64,000 bases of DNA. Origin: Henricia sp. BOLD:AAB3569. Its lineage: Eukaryota > Echinodermata > Asteroidea > Spinulosida > Echinasteridae. A model generated the notes under the pieces. It searched no databases. It saw only the letters and a program-made list of their open reading frames with translations, and was not told the origin of the DNA. This document shows positions 45,324-57,300 of the stretch, one piece after another; the stretch's first letter is position 1, and each line of letters starts with the position of its first letter. A program made the position numbers and the translations under genes. The stretch covers positions 744,001-808,000 of the forward strand of contig JBBELK010000461.1 of assembly GCA_037783545.1 (NCBI GenBank), read 5' to 3'.

Positions 45324-47494
45324 ATATAGTGCTTTTTGCATTGTGGTCAATTTGAGTCAGTTCTGTCCTCTTGGTTTGAATTTCTGTTCTATAAACCATA
45401 TAAAGTACAATATTTATGATAAAAGTAAATTATAGGTGGGAAAATGTGAAGATTTTATTGAGGAAAAAAGAAATCGACTTTGTGTATAGGTATAGGCCTA
45501 GGTTTCAGGTAGTGGCCGGGTATGAATTTTTTGTTGTTCTTTTTTTTTTGGGTGGTTTGTTAGGTATAACATTGCGTGTAATGATTATAAACGGCATGTG
45601 AAGAGTTAGCCTAGTATTATTTTCTTTTGAAAATGACGTCAAATACATTGGTTCTGGAGTTGTGTACCTTTACAGTGATGTCTAAGAATTCAATTTAAGT
45701 TCAGGAAACCAGAGGTTACTTGTGGTTAAGTTTTGCATTAGCGTTATAGCATCAAATTCCCCAAGACAAGGACACAAAGATGCCAACAAATAAGCAAACC
45801 ACAAACACGACGATGCGGCTTTAATTTGCCTCTTGTTGACCACAATATGCTGTCAAGTCTTGCGCAAACAACCCAAACGTCTTATTACGTATCTTCCGAC
45901 ACCTTGGCCAATCTTGGCCTTGCCAACCCCATCACAAGACGCTCAGTAACAAGGTAACGCCATTCCACAATTCGTTGTTTCATTCTCTTTGTGAAATCTT
46001 GCATAACAAAATCGACCTTTTATTAAGTTTCGTTCGCTATCTTGACGAGTCTTACATTAACTCATTACAGAATGCATTCATGTCGTCCCGCGATCGATCA
46101 GCCATGAGAAGCCTAAAACGGTCAAGGGTCGAGTGCCTGGGGACTAGACCAAGGGGAAAAGGTGGCCATCAACATCAGCCAATTTAGCGGTGTTGTTCTC
46201 GCGAATTTGTGCTGAAAATCCAATCCGGCTGTATGTAGTCCATGCAAACACAGCCTATAACGCCAAAGGAATTTTTTTTCTTAAAATAGTGACCTAATCA
46301 AGTAGTGACCTAATCAAGTAGTGAACGTGTCAGTGACATAATTGTTACATCTAGACTAGATTGATGGTTATTCCTTTAAGACGAGGAGTGAGAGTTTCGC
46401 CATGTCACCAACATAAACACACTTTGATGCCTAAGCTATTCAAAGGTGTAAACAAAATGTGACTTCATTTTTCATGCATGCTATATATATCAGATGGCAA
46501 TGATAATGTAGATTTTGGTATAGCGCACATATCACATACGTCATTAGCCTCTTAATAGCATTACTTAATTGTTGTTGTTAATTTTATGGCATCTTCGGCA
46601 ACTAAGGCCCCTTATGCCATTAACTATACGGTTTTAGCTTTAACTATACTTTATTATCAACTTGAGATGACGAAAAAGGAGATGCAGTTTTAGAAGTGGG
46701 AGGAAAACCCAAGAGAAATACCACGCGGTCAAGTATAGGGGCTGCAAACCCAATCCACATACACGCCCCGGATTCGAACCCGGGACGCCAGAGGTGAAAG
46801 GTGAGGAAAGGCGCCAACCCGACCGCCCGCATTATATATACTTGTGAAGAGGGCATTACATATATATGCAATGTAAAACTCATGTTCCGACCTTAGTAGT
46901 CTGCTTAAAAAAAAAAACCAAGAATCGGAGGCAAAATGTCTAGGACATGCAAAGATATCACATGAAAACATTATGCACCTATATTGTTCCTCTCCCCGCG
47001 CTGCTCCACTCCTTAGGTGGGGATTTTACCCATTGAAATACAATGTTTTGTGCATAAATATCAAGGCGCGCACGTTTTGCACCCGAGGGTAGGGATTTGT
47101 GTCACCTAAATTTATTGTACTCCATGGGTTGGGATTTTGTCACACGAAAAGTGACAATCCCCACCTCATAGGTAGGGACTTGGAAAAAAATTCAAAGTTC
47201 GATTTTGATTGAAAATATCATCTCACATTACAGATTGTTTTCTGTATTAATTCCAAAACAACATTCATCGCATAAATTGAGCAAGCGGTAGCCGAGATAT
47301 ACATCTTAGAAATCGGCTGTTTTTCCGCGAAATCATGTGTGCAAACCGATTAGGAGAGAGTTGGAAGAATGCGATGCAGTATGAGTATGAAGCGCCCCCA
47401 CAGTGACATATTGCGCCAAGCCAGCGAAGAATTCCTCAACTTTAAGTCTGATCAGTCTTAGTTCAATTAACACGCTGTCTCGTTTTCGATTCCC
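45324..47494. other. End of unit 1 and inter-unit spacer
   Basis: To about 45,900 it matches unit 2; beyond that no comparison is possible inside the window. It contains a SINE A at 46,570. No exon recognised. Confidence 0.5.
46570..46830 (-). mobile_element. SINE family A
   Basis: B-box GGTTCGAATCC on the minus strand, GGATTGGGTTTGCAGCCCC, and the GGCATCTTCGG / TTAACAACAA tail. Confidence 0.8.
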
Positions 47495-47861
47495 AATAAT
47501 TAGGTAGGCTAATATTTGAGAAAAAATGGCACATTTATTTACCCAACTACGATTTGAACAGCATGGGGAAATTTGCCCAACAATTGGATCAAACATTACC
47601 AACTATTGGTAACGGAGACATTGCCCAATATTGTTTACCCAACAAATTGTACACATGTGAAAAATTTAACCAACCTTGTTGTGTATTTAATCGATTGCCC
47701 AATAATTAGGTAATATTTGAAAAACAATTGGGCACAATTTATTTACCCAACTACGATTTAAACACCATGGGAAAATTTGCCCAACAATGGATCAAACATT
47801 ACCAACTATTGGCAACGAAGACATTGCCCAACTTTTTTTACCCAACTTGTTTACAGTGTAG
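47495..47861 (+). repeat. Direct repeat pair at the duplication junction
   Basis: Two copies of a 150-190-bp unit (CCCAATAATTAGGTA, TTTACCCAACTACGATTT, GATCAAACATTACCAACTAT) lie one after the other, ending at the first base of unit 2. Confidence 0.75.
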
Positions 47862-48973
47862 GTCCGTGAAGATTTTAGCGATTTAAATGCTTCGGTATTT
47901 GCGTATAGTGTATGGACAGCATCCTGAATAAACCACACACTTGTTTATATTTTCTCAGATTACGATTTAGTTTAATGTGTGCCTTTGTGCAAGGGGTGCT
48001 TGTTGTCGATTTTGCAGTCGAGTCCACAGACAAATCGGGGCAAATGAACATATAACACACGATACATATAACACACGATACATATAACACGCTTTGTGTG
48101 TGTTTGAATCGGCCGAGAGAAGTCTATTTTGAGGTAAAATTGTCTGCTTCAAGGTTTGAATTAAGCCGATGAAAAGAGTGTTTTTAAATTGACTGATAAG
48201 GACATGATTATATGACATGTCTTTCACCGTTAAACATACTCCCTCCTCCTTGATTAGAGCATAGCTCCTTGATTAGAGTACTGTCCGTATACTTCCCTTA
48301 TTGACTTGAATTAAAGTTACAAACAGTGCTCTCAAACAGAGCTTTCGGACCGAGGTGTCCTTCATCAGTCACTTCATCAATCACTTCGAGGTGTCCTTGG
48401 CCTTCATCAGTCTGTTTGTCTAATCACAGTGCTGTACGCAGCACCCTTTCCTTATTGTACGTCCCCCCATGGAGTCTTTCCTTCCTCCATGGTCCCCCGT
48501 AGTACATCCAATCCAGTCACCCTTCAAACATCTTCATTTCCTCTGCACTCATCAGCTTCTTATTTTATGCCTTTCGTCGTTTTTGTCCTTAGATTCCGCC
48601 GTGGGCATTCTGATGCTGTGAGCTAGTGTTCTCGTACCATCTTGGCATTTTCTTCAAAGCCTGTAGATATTTGCAAACATTATAAAGCAAGACTGCCAAA
48701 TACTGTTTTTCTTCAAATTGTTATTTGGTTTTTAGTCTGAATCATCGTGTGTATAATCACGGTGCATGATGTGCTACTGTGCTGTGCGTCATTTTCAAAA
48801 AAACATTTGTGTATTAATTTTTTAAGGAGCCGTCCAAAGTTGTCAACATTTTTACAGTTGTACAGAAAGTAGTATTTTTTAAGACCCCCTCCCTCCACCA
48901 GAAATATTCTACTTATCAATATTTTTGTCACTACTTTACAATGCATGTAAAGTCCTACGCGGCCTTCGACCAA

Positions 48974-49188
48974 CCCCCTCCCCCCCCCCCCCTCCCCCTC
49001 CCCCTCCCCTCTCTCCCCCTCCCCCTCCCCTCTCTCCCCCTCCCCCTCCCCTCCCCCTCCCCTCCGCCTTCCTCCCCCCTCCGCCTTCCTCCCCCTCCCC
49101 CTCCCCCCTCACCCTTCCTCCCCCTCCCCCTTCCTCCCCCTCCCCCTTCCTCCCCCTTCCTCCCCCTCCCCCTCCCCTCCCCACTCTA
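48974..49188 (+). repeat. CCCCTCC-rich polypyrimidine tract (long allele)
   Basis: Over 200 bases with almost only C and T on one strand. Pro-rich and Gly/Arg-rich open frames on the two strands are artefacts of it. Confidence 0.92.
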
Positions 49189-49504
49189 TCTTGGTAGAAC
49201 CGTGAACATTTTGACAACTTTGGACGCCCCCTAAATAAGTGTACCCAAGAAACAAAGAGCATTTATTGAAATATCATGTGCGTAATATGTAGACTGACAT
49301 GAAATTGGGCCATGAGATAATAACCCACGTACTACATTGAATGTCTTTAAGTGCATCTTAAGTTTTTAGTGCAAGTTTGTTGTCATCAAGTACTAATTTT
49401 TATGACGTTCTCTTCGTTGTATGAGGTGTTCTGCACACACGGTTCTGTACTATACGTTGTCTCTTTGATTTCATATTGCCGTTCAAATATATAACTCTAC
49501 AAGA

Positions 49505-49660
49505 GGGCGGGTTAGGTTGGCGTTAGTGTTCTTTCTCCGCCTTTCGCCTCTTGCGTCCCGGGTTCGATTCCGGGGCATGTATGTAGATTGGGTTTGCAGT
49601 CCATACTTGACCACGTGAGTTTCCTCATGATATTTTCCAGGGGTTTTTCCTCCGACTTTA
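49505..49660 (+). mobile_element. SINE family A fragment (unit 2)
   Basis: Orthologue of 31,532-31,690, nearly identical. Confidence 0.75.
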
Positions 49661-49793
49661 AGGCAATACATTCATGACAATGTAACTGTTCTAAACTCCG
49701 CTAAAACAATCAAGTTTTTTTGCATTGTAGAAGTGTTGCAACACGACCCCAAGAGAACAATTTCCACTTCCGAATCAAAACATGCAGACGTAA

Positions 49794-50097
49794 AGGCGCG
49801 TTCACACTATCGCGGAAAAATCACACTGTTCCATTGGTTTGTACACAAACTGGTTTGCCGCTTGTGCGCGGCCTATCGCGACGCGCAAAACGTTTTGAGC
49901 TGGGTCAAAGTTCAGATCTGTTGAACTTTGACCGCGGTGCGCTGACCTTACCATAGCGCAGCCAATAAGGTATCAGAGAAGCCCAACGTTACCAGAGTGG
50001 AATTTTCTATTTTGGAATAATCGGCGATTGGGGGCTCATGCAATGCGGTGAGCGCAGCGCGAAAGTGTGATTTTTCCGCGATAGTGTGAACGCCCCT
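49794..50097. mobile_element. 304-bp PIF/Harbinger-like MITE (copy 2), unit 2 only
   Basis: Same ends and length as 28,962-29,265. Flanked by TAA / TTA. The empty site in unit 1 is GCAGACGTAAGGGTAATG at 31,811. Confidence 0.9.
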
Positions 50098-50168
50098 TTA
50101 GGGTAATGTTACGTCATGACATCATCATAACCACGAGGTGGCGGGAAAATTGAGCGCGTCTCGCGTAA

Positions 50169-50342
50169 AGCTAGATTCATACTTCTCCGCTGAACTCACT
50201 CGCCGCATACTCGCCGCACTTTCGCCGAGTGTAGTCGCTGCAGAGTTAATACTGACCGCGCACTGTTGAACTCGTTTGACCCTACTCGGCGGACAAAATT
50301 TCCGTTCCGCACGTAGGTCGCCGAGCGAGTATGAATTGGGCT
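50169..50342. mobile_element. 174-bp PIF/Harbinger-like MITE (family 2), unit 2 only
   Basis: Ends AGCTAGATTCATACTTCTCC and CGAGTATGAATTGGGCT; TAA on both sides; empty site GCGTAACGC in unit 1 at 31,882-31,890. Confidence 0.92.
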
Positions 50343-50392
50343 TAACGCAACGAACGCACGAGGTTGTGGTATGGACCAAAGATTTTCATACA

Positions 50393-50529
50393 GGGCTGCT
50401 TTCGAGCGCGGCACCAGGGATCCCTGGTGCTCCATGGGGCTCGCCCGAAAGCGTGTGTACGCATGTGTATGACGTAACGTTCCAAACACCTGGGAGCACC
50501 AGGGACGAGCGCTCGATCGAAAGCAGCCC
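50393..50529. mobile_element. Outer GGGCTGC MITE, uninterrupted copy
   Basis: Orthologue of 31,935-32,355 lacking the inner element. Confidence 0.75.
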
Positions 50530-50836
50530 ATATGGAGCTCAATGGTATTGACAAAGTCATAGGCCGTGTGCGAAGTGAGATATTTCTGGCTATGGCTTCG
50601 GTTTTAGTGGGTTATGCGAGAATTGAAGCAACGCGGCGGCCAACTTACTATACAGGCAAGACAATACTTTACCTAGATTGCTCCACGGTCCATACGGTCA
50701 TTTGCATTACACTTTAAACAAATATACTCTAGTGAGAATAGTGCATGTAACCAGTCTAGGCAGATGTGTTATGATATCGAGTTGCTTCATTTGTAATGTA
50801 TAGCACTTTGACTAAATAGGCTATATATAGACGAAA

Positions 50837-51355
50837 TCAACCAGTAACGGGCGGTGGCACTCCTTGGGACGCCCTTCCCGAAGCGCTGGGCGCAGGCATC
50901 GGATGCACTCTGGTGATAGACGTGTCTCCAGTCCCCGTAGTACTACACTTCAAGAGAGCAACATCTTTGACAAATCTGGCTGCGTAGAGCTTGGGCAGAT
51001 AGACGCAAACCAGCGTCAAGTACGCGTTGAGAAGCACGGCCATGCAGAGCGTTGCGACCTTCTGCAGCACAGCCACGGCCGTGGCGTAGACCGGCACGGC
51101 GGCTAGGCACAGCACCAGCGTGGAGTAGACGCTAACTGCGATGAACTTGGACTCGTTGTAGTTGCTGGGGACTTTACGGGTCCTGAAGGCGTAGTAACAG
51201 CAGGCTAGGATTAGCAGGAGGTTGTAGACGCATGAGGCCAGGAAACCGCTGCCAAACAGGCAGTAGATCTCGAGGTAGTTGACGAGCTTCTCTGGCATCA
51301 GGAGCTCAGGACGACTCAAGCTTCCTGTCAGACCAGATACAACCACAATCAAGAC
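50837..51355 (-). CDS. GPCR copy 2, exon 2
   Basis: 172 codons and TGA after acceptor TATCAATCAG. The open frame can be read further upstream to 51,562, but that part is intron. Confidence 0.93.
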   Translation of the reverse strand, partial: VLIVVVSGLTGSLSRPELLMPEKLVNYLEIYCLFGSGFLASCVYNLLLILACCYYAFRTRKVPSNYNESKFIAVSVYSTLVLCLAAVPVYATAVAVLQKVATLCMAVLLNAYLTLVCVYLPKLYAARFVKDVALLKCSTTGTGDTSITRVHPMPAPSASGRASQGVPPPVTG

Positions 51356-54300
51356 CTGATTGATAAAAAAAAGGAAAACGAAAGTCAAAACCGAAAACTG
51401 AAGGACCATCATTTGCGAATAGACCGTGCAAGTTGACCTCGAGAACGTGCGGGACTCTGCGAGACTCGTCGACTTCCGAAGACCACGTACAGGAGCTTTA
51501 ACGCTTGCGGCGTCTGTTTTTTTGCTACCATTTGGACACCACGTCAACAAGATAATTTTCACCTACTGATTCGGGGTCCACTGTAAAAATTCTTAAAATC
51601 CCATTTATTACCTGTGCCAAAAGTTAATTGAGCAATTTCTTTTTAATCTGACCTTTTATTTTCGTCTCTGAAATAAACTGGTAACCCTACACGTAATATA
51701 AAAACCACACAGCCATGACAGCGCGTCGCTGGTAGTCCGCAAGTGGCGAGAATGTTTTGGCGCAGTTTAGTTTTTATTTATATACCACATCCAACAGCGG
51801 AGAGACCGCCAATTACAGGAATGGGAGCAAGTGTGGTTAGTGCCTTGCTCAAGGGCACAGGTGCCACAACCCGTCACGACCAGGACTAGTTAATTCGACT
51901 TCAGACGGTCATTACGATTTCCGTCCTGACATTGTGTACTTTAAATGTTTGGGTTTTTGGTGGTGATTTATAAATTCTCTTAGCAATTCTCTTTCTATGT
52001 TCATGCTATCTCATTGTAAGTGTGAGAGCACCCGTTGGTGGGTGTTACGTAAGGTTGGAAGGTTTGTGCACTGGTGCGTGGAATGTGACGTGCAAAGCGG
52101 TAAGCATGCTGGGCTGTTGCAAGTCATTCGCAGTCACCGCGTCGTACAGTTCTTCTTTTTTTTTCCTTTTTCCCCCCCTTTTTTTTTCTTTTTCAAGAAA
52201 GAGGGATTTGCTCTTATCCGATTTCATGAAGAACTTTTTCCATGGGGAGACATATCACCTGAATCCATCTTATATCTTCATCAAAAAGTCTTAATTCCAT
52301 GTCCGCATAGGCCTACGTTTGTACTTTTAACCCCGATTATCCGGGGAATATGGTTTAACGCAACCTTTCGGTATTAAGCATGGCATTTGACAAGGTCAGT
52401 AGCCAAAGATTTCCCAATAGCCATAGTATACTGAACACAAGATTTGAAAGAGTTGTCAAATTAATGTAAAAATAGAACATAATAAAACAGGTATAATATA
52501 GTCCTGATGTCACGTTGTTTGATTTAGGGGTTAGAAGTAGGTTTGGCCAATCTTAAACACACGTTTAAAGCCAGCTAGGGGTCCTGGGCACTGATAATGC
52601 CCGAGCCGCCAGGCGAGGGCATTATCAGTGCCCAGGACCCCTAGCTGCATGGTTTTAAACGGGTTGTTTAAGATTGGCCAAACCTACTTTTAATCCCATT
52701 CATGAATACCTTTTCGTATAAATCGGTAAAATTCACCAAAATTAGCTCGTCGTTTTGCCATATTTTGCATTCACTTGCCTATGCCTATACACCAATCCGG
52801 TAATAAGGTCTTCTTCCCTGTACATCCGCCATAGCTGGGGGGCTTCCACTGATTGAACTGTATGTTTTTGTTGTTGCTGAAGCTGCATTTGTTTACTTCG
52901 AACAAGTTGCGCGTCTTTGTAGGGTTGTGTGCGCGCGAAGGCGGGCGCGTCGCGTGTACGCAACTTTAGGCGGGCGCGTCGCGTGTACGCGAAGGAGGCT
53001 CGTTCGTGCATGTAATGGATGAGCGCTTTTCGTTCTAACAGCAACACAAAACACACAGCCCATGCACTGGACGCCCCCCAGCTATGGCGGATATGCAGGG
53101 AGGAGATCTTAGTTACCGGATTGGTGTATACAGTCGAGTCTAGTGTCAACACGGCGTTTGTACAACTGCGAGCTGTGCGTGATGTTGTTTTTGTTCGATC
53201 GCGCGCGTTACGAGTAACGCGCCTGCGTTGCTCGCGCACGCACACGACATGGATATTAGTGCACAATTTGCTTTCAGGCGCGTGCAGTTTCTTTGTGCAT
53301 GTGCGTTTTCCATATACGCGCTGACTACGGCACAAACGCGGGACAGCCAGCCGGGCATTATCACTATTCTTTATCGCTAATTTAAGACTGCCCATGTGAC
53401 GTGCTTTCAGCCAATAGGGATGCGTAAACTGTCCAAGGTATTTATGAATTGGTGTTATGTACATCGGGGCTGAAATGAGATTTTATCTACTCAGAAGTGA
53501 ACGTTCAAGTTGTCGTGGTGTTGAGTTTTAACACCACAAGTATTAGTTTTAACACCTAGGGTATAAAAAATAAAATCAAGTATATACTATGAAAACAAAA
53601 AAACGACTGTTATTTTAAAAAAGCCATTTGTATATATTAACTGATGTGTCGATCATTTTGTTCCCTAGCAGCGTTATGCCCAATTCATACTCGCTCGGCG
53701 ACCTACATGCAGAACAGATATTTTGTCCGCCGCAGTTGCTGCGAGTAGGGTCAAACAAGTTCAACAGTGCGCGGTCAGTCCGCATCTGAGCGGACAGGGG
53801 CCAATTTCATGGCGTTGCTTAGCACAAAAATTTGCTTAGCACAGGATTTGTTTGCTTTATTTTGTAAAAGTGGATTGCCAGCCAAAATCGTAAGTGATGT
53901 GTATTGAAAGGTATTCTTCTACTCTTGCGAAGAACACAAGTTGGTGTATAATTTTGGCTTGTAATCCATTTTATAAAGCAAATAAATCCTGTGCTTAGCA
54001 AATTTTCGTGCTAAGCAACGCCATGAAATTGGCCCCTGGTCGTTTCCACCCGTTTCTATGCGCGCGCTCTGAATTAAAACGCGCATACAAAGTGCGCCGC
54101 AGAGCCCGTTTATACTTCGGCGACTACTATGCGCAAAGCGGATTTTTATGATCGCGTAAAAACTCGGCGGCGACTACACTCGGCGGCGACTACACTCGGC
54201 GAGTGAGTTCGGCGGAGAAGTATGAACCTAGCTTTAAGCTAGATTCATACTTCTCCGCCGAACTCACTCGCCGCATACTCGCCGCACTTTCGCCGAGTGT

Positions 54301-57300
54301 AGTCGCTGCAGAGTTAATACTGACCGCGCACTGTTGAACTCGTTTGACCCTACTCGGCGGACAAAATTTCCGTTCCGCACGTAGGTCGCCGAGCGAGTAT
54401 GAATTGGGCTTTAGAATGCGCCGTTTCCCCGTAGCTCCGTTTGTCAATCCAGTTCCCCATAAAACACCCAGTAAATGATCTAAACCGTCAAATCGTGCGA
54501 CCTGGCCGTGCTCTTCTATAAATCTTGGGCTATTTTCATTCATCAAGTTGATGACTATAGAGGTAACCTTTGAATTGATAGATTTTTCCACTTCAATCCG
54601 CCGTCGCGTCGTAGATGACAATTTATGTGAATTGAATTGAACGCCTTGGATGCGAACCGCAGGAAACCCGGCAATTGGCGCGCTCGTTTGTCACCGTCCC
54701 GGAGACCCAATTTGTGACCCGCGCAGGCTAGGTCGAGTTTGTGAGACCATAAGAAGAAATCAGTGGAAAATCCACGCTCATTAAAATACAAAAACACCAA
54801 GGACATTCCAGGCGGTATCTGGGCACCGCCAAGAATTTCCATAGTGTTTTTGTATTTTAATGAGCGTGGATCTGCCACAGATTTCTCGACCTAGCCTGCA
54901 TGACTTATGCTACCTTTTTCCAGAGCGGGTCACATTTTGTAAAAAGAAATTCAGTTCCAAATAATTTTGCGTGATGGTTATGTTTGATACCATTGCTATC
55001 AACACCTTTCTTGTCAATTCATGAAGTAAACTTTTGGGTCCTTGTAAATTATATAATGCGCCTTTAATAACAAAAGTTTGTCCAGGGCTTGTCGTACCTA
55101 GCAACAACTAATGTATCCAAAATTAATTCCAACCATAGAAAATTAATTTGAATGAAATAGCTCATCACTAGGCCAACGTTACAAAAGTGGGTTTGGCCAG
55201 TCTTAAACATACGTTTAAAACCGGCTAGGGGGCTGGACGAGTGATAATGACCCAACTGCACTGCAGGATACGTAGTCAATCGTGTCAATAAAAAGTACCT
55301 GGACCTTTATAACGGTTGCATATTACGGTAATGGCTGTTTGCGGAACGTGCGCCTGGAAATATAATGTAGATTTGGTGCATATTGTCCGTGGACGTACAT
55401 TTCGACGAGAAATTATCTGGCGCAATGTAACCGAACATTTAGGCAAGATCTGGTATGATGTTTGTTACAAGTCACGTCAAAAGGGCAATCTTTTAGATAA
55501 GCAGAAATTACATGTTTAAAAAGGTCATTCTTGAAGCCAGTTTTGTGATCGCTTGCATTCCACTTAACACATGTACTACCATGTAGACCATGTAGACTTG
55601 AATATATTTATATTTTAATGATTCATCGTGCGTCAATTTCTTGATCCAAACTCCCCATCTGCTGTTGTTAGTTTTATGGCATATTTGGCAACTGAGGCCC
55701 TGCCATCAATCTGTAACTTTACTTTGTTATCAAAAACGAAAAGGGAAAATCCCTCATGGACATTTCTTGGGTGAAATCCCACGTGGTCAAGTTGAGACTG
55801 CAAACCCAATCCACATACACGCCCCAGGAATCGAACTTGGGGTGTTATGGCCGAGCGGTCTAGTGCGTCGAACTTAAGTTCCTGTGCGGTTCGATTCAGG
55901 GCCGCGACGGGTTGTGGCACCTGTGCCCTTGAGCAAGGCACTCAACCACACTTGCTCCCATTCCTGTAATTGGCGGTCTCTCCGCTGTTGGATGTGGTAA
56001 ATAAATAAATAAATAAAAAATAAATTTGGGACGCCAGAGGTGAAAGGCGGGGAAAGAACCACTATACTACTAGGCATACACCAACCCGACTACCCATCCC
56101 CTATACCTGTATCAGTATCAGCAGCGTTACTAGTATTATCTGGTCCTTGGGGCGAATGAAGGAAGGCGGTTTGGTCGACTTCTTGCCCGCTTCAAAGATC
56201 CGGCAGATGCGGTTGACCTTGAGTAGGGTCGGGGCGTAGTTCATGGTGAAGCCGAGTGACACCATCGCTTCGCTAACAGCACACGATCCGCCAGTCGGAT
56301 AGGCTAGGAACGGAAAGATTGTCAGATAGGCCAAGATAGTCCCGACTAGAGTGATGAGGCTGACCTCGCGTCCCGTGGCTTTGACTAAAGGGTGCTTCTT
56401 GTAGTAGAACATGCCGATGATGCTTAGTGAAGCTACCACGAATCCCACAGCACACAGCGCGAGCAGGGTGATAACCACCGCATCATGTAGTGGGATGGTC
56501 CTCGGAGCTATGGGCTGGCAAAACGTAAAGTCCTCGCTTGGCCAGTTGTATTGGGGACATTTTTTGCATTGGTTGGAGTCAACCATCTCATTGGCGTCGC
56601 ATTTCTGACACCCCCAGCAGCATTTCTCCTCTTGTGGTACCTCCACGTGGCCCGGCTGACACACCTCCCTGCACACGGAGATTGGCGGCGTGGGTTCGGA
56701 TCCCGGCCAGTGGATGGACGCCTCATCAATAGACAGAGCGTCCGGTCCAAGATGCCAGTCCCAATACCCAATGTCCTTCCCTGAGACGTGACTCTTGGTG
56801 TCCGCACCAACTGTCGAGATCATGTACGTCCCCGTAGGGTCGCCATTGTCGTCGAATTGAAACTTACTGATCGGGGCTTCGAACTCTACCTTCAGCAGGT
56901 ATGGCAGGAGATTTCTGCCCGTAATATTACCCTGAGCACCAGCAACACACTCGGCCGACATTACGGGGCACAATTGCTGTACAAAGTCATCCAAAGCGTG
57001 AGCGAATGCGTACACAGCGAGGTAAATTGGCATCCAAATGCCCTCGAATTCCATGGGACAAGACGCGAGATCAGAGCAGTTCTTTTTACTCTTCCAGCTC
57101 TCGCTGAATGCAGTGTACCACGGACTCCGATCATTCTGCTGAGAGAGCCCCCTAAAGTACTCTAGAATCCCCGGTATCATCTGGAAATCCAGGCGAATGT
57201 TGATGCTTCCTTGGATCATTTCGGCGATGTCATAATCACCTAATGCATGGCCGAATGCGTCACTACAGATCAAGGTTCGTGTCTCTTTCGGATGGGCATC

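Larger units (their letters stand above)
27752..45900. repeat. Segmental duplication, unit 1
   Basis: Homology with unit 2 begins sharply at GGTCCGTGAAGAT (27,752 against 47,863) and runs, with indels, to the window end in unit 2 (63,9xx matches 45,7xx-45,870). The offset is 18,195 bases at the TM5-TM7 exon and 18,605 at the large exon. Unit-1-only blocks include 27,952-29,800, about 30,162-30,595, 33,779-35,450 and 36,157-36,545. The true right end lies beyond what unit 2 shows. Confidence 0.93.
51356..56106 (-). other. Intron of GPCR copy 2
   Basis: 4.75 kb. It has its own insertions (51,971-53,478; 53,677-54,410; SINE C at 55,838) and lacks the SINE B and ACGCAAC repeats of copy 1's intron. 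No further exon seen. Confidence 0.8.

Noticed and set aside
45163..45399. TEGLP-repeat protein
   Set aside because: Translation of the 15-bp minisatellite; absent in unit 2.
48925..49262. Proline-rich and glycine-rich proteins
   Set aside because: Direct translation of the CCCCTCC tract on both strands.
50837..51562. 241-residue protein with a novel N-terminus in GPCR copy 2
   Set aside because: The extra N-terminal part is intron upstream of a good acceptor at 51,356, and copy 1 lacks the same extension.
52742..53464. 240-residue minus-strand open frame
   Set aside because: It spans an inverted repeat, shows mirrored peptide segments and has no known domain. It lies in a block absent from unit 1.
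54190..54878. Open frames around 143 and 107 residues shared in part with 35.5-36.1 kb
   Set aside because: They run through MITE ends and joined insertions; no domain, and their boundaries differ between units.
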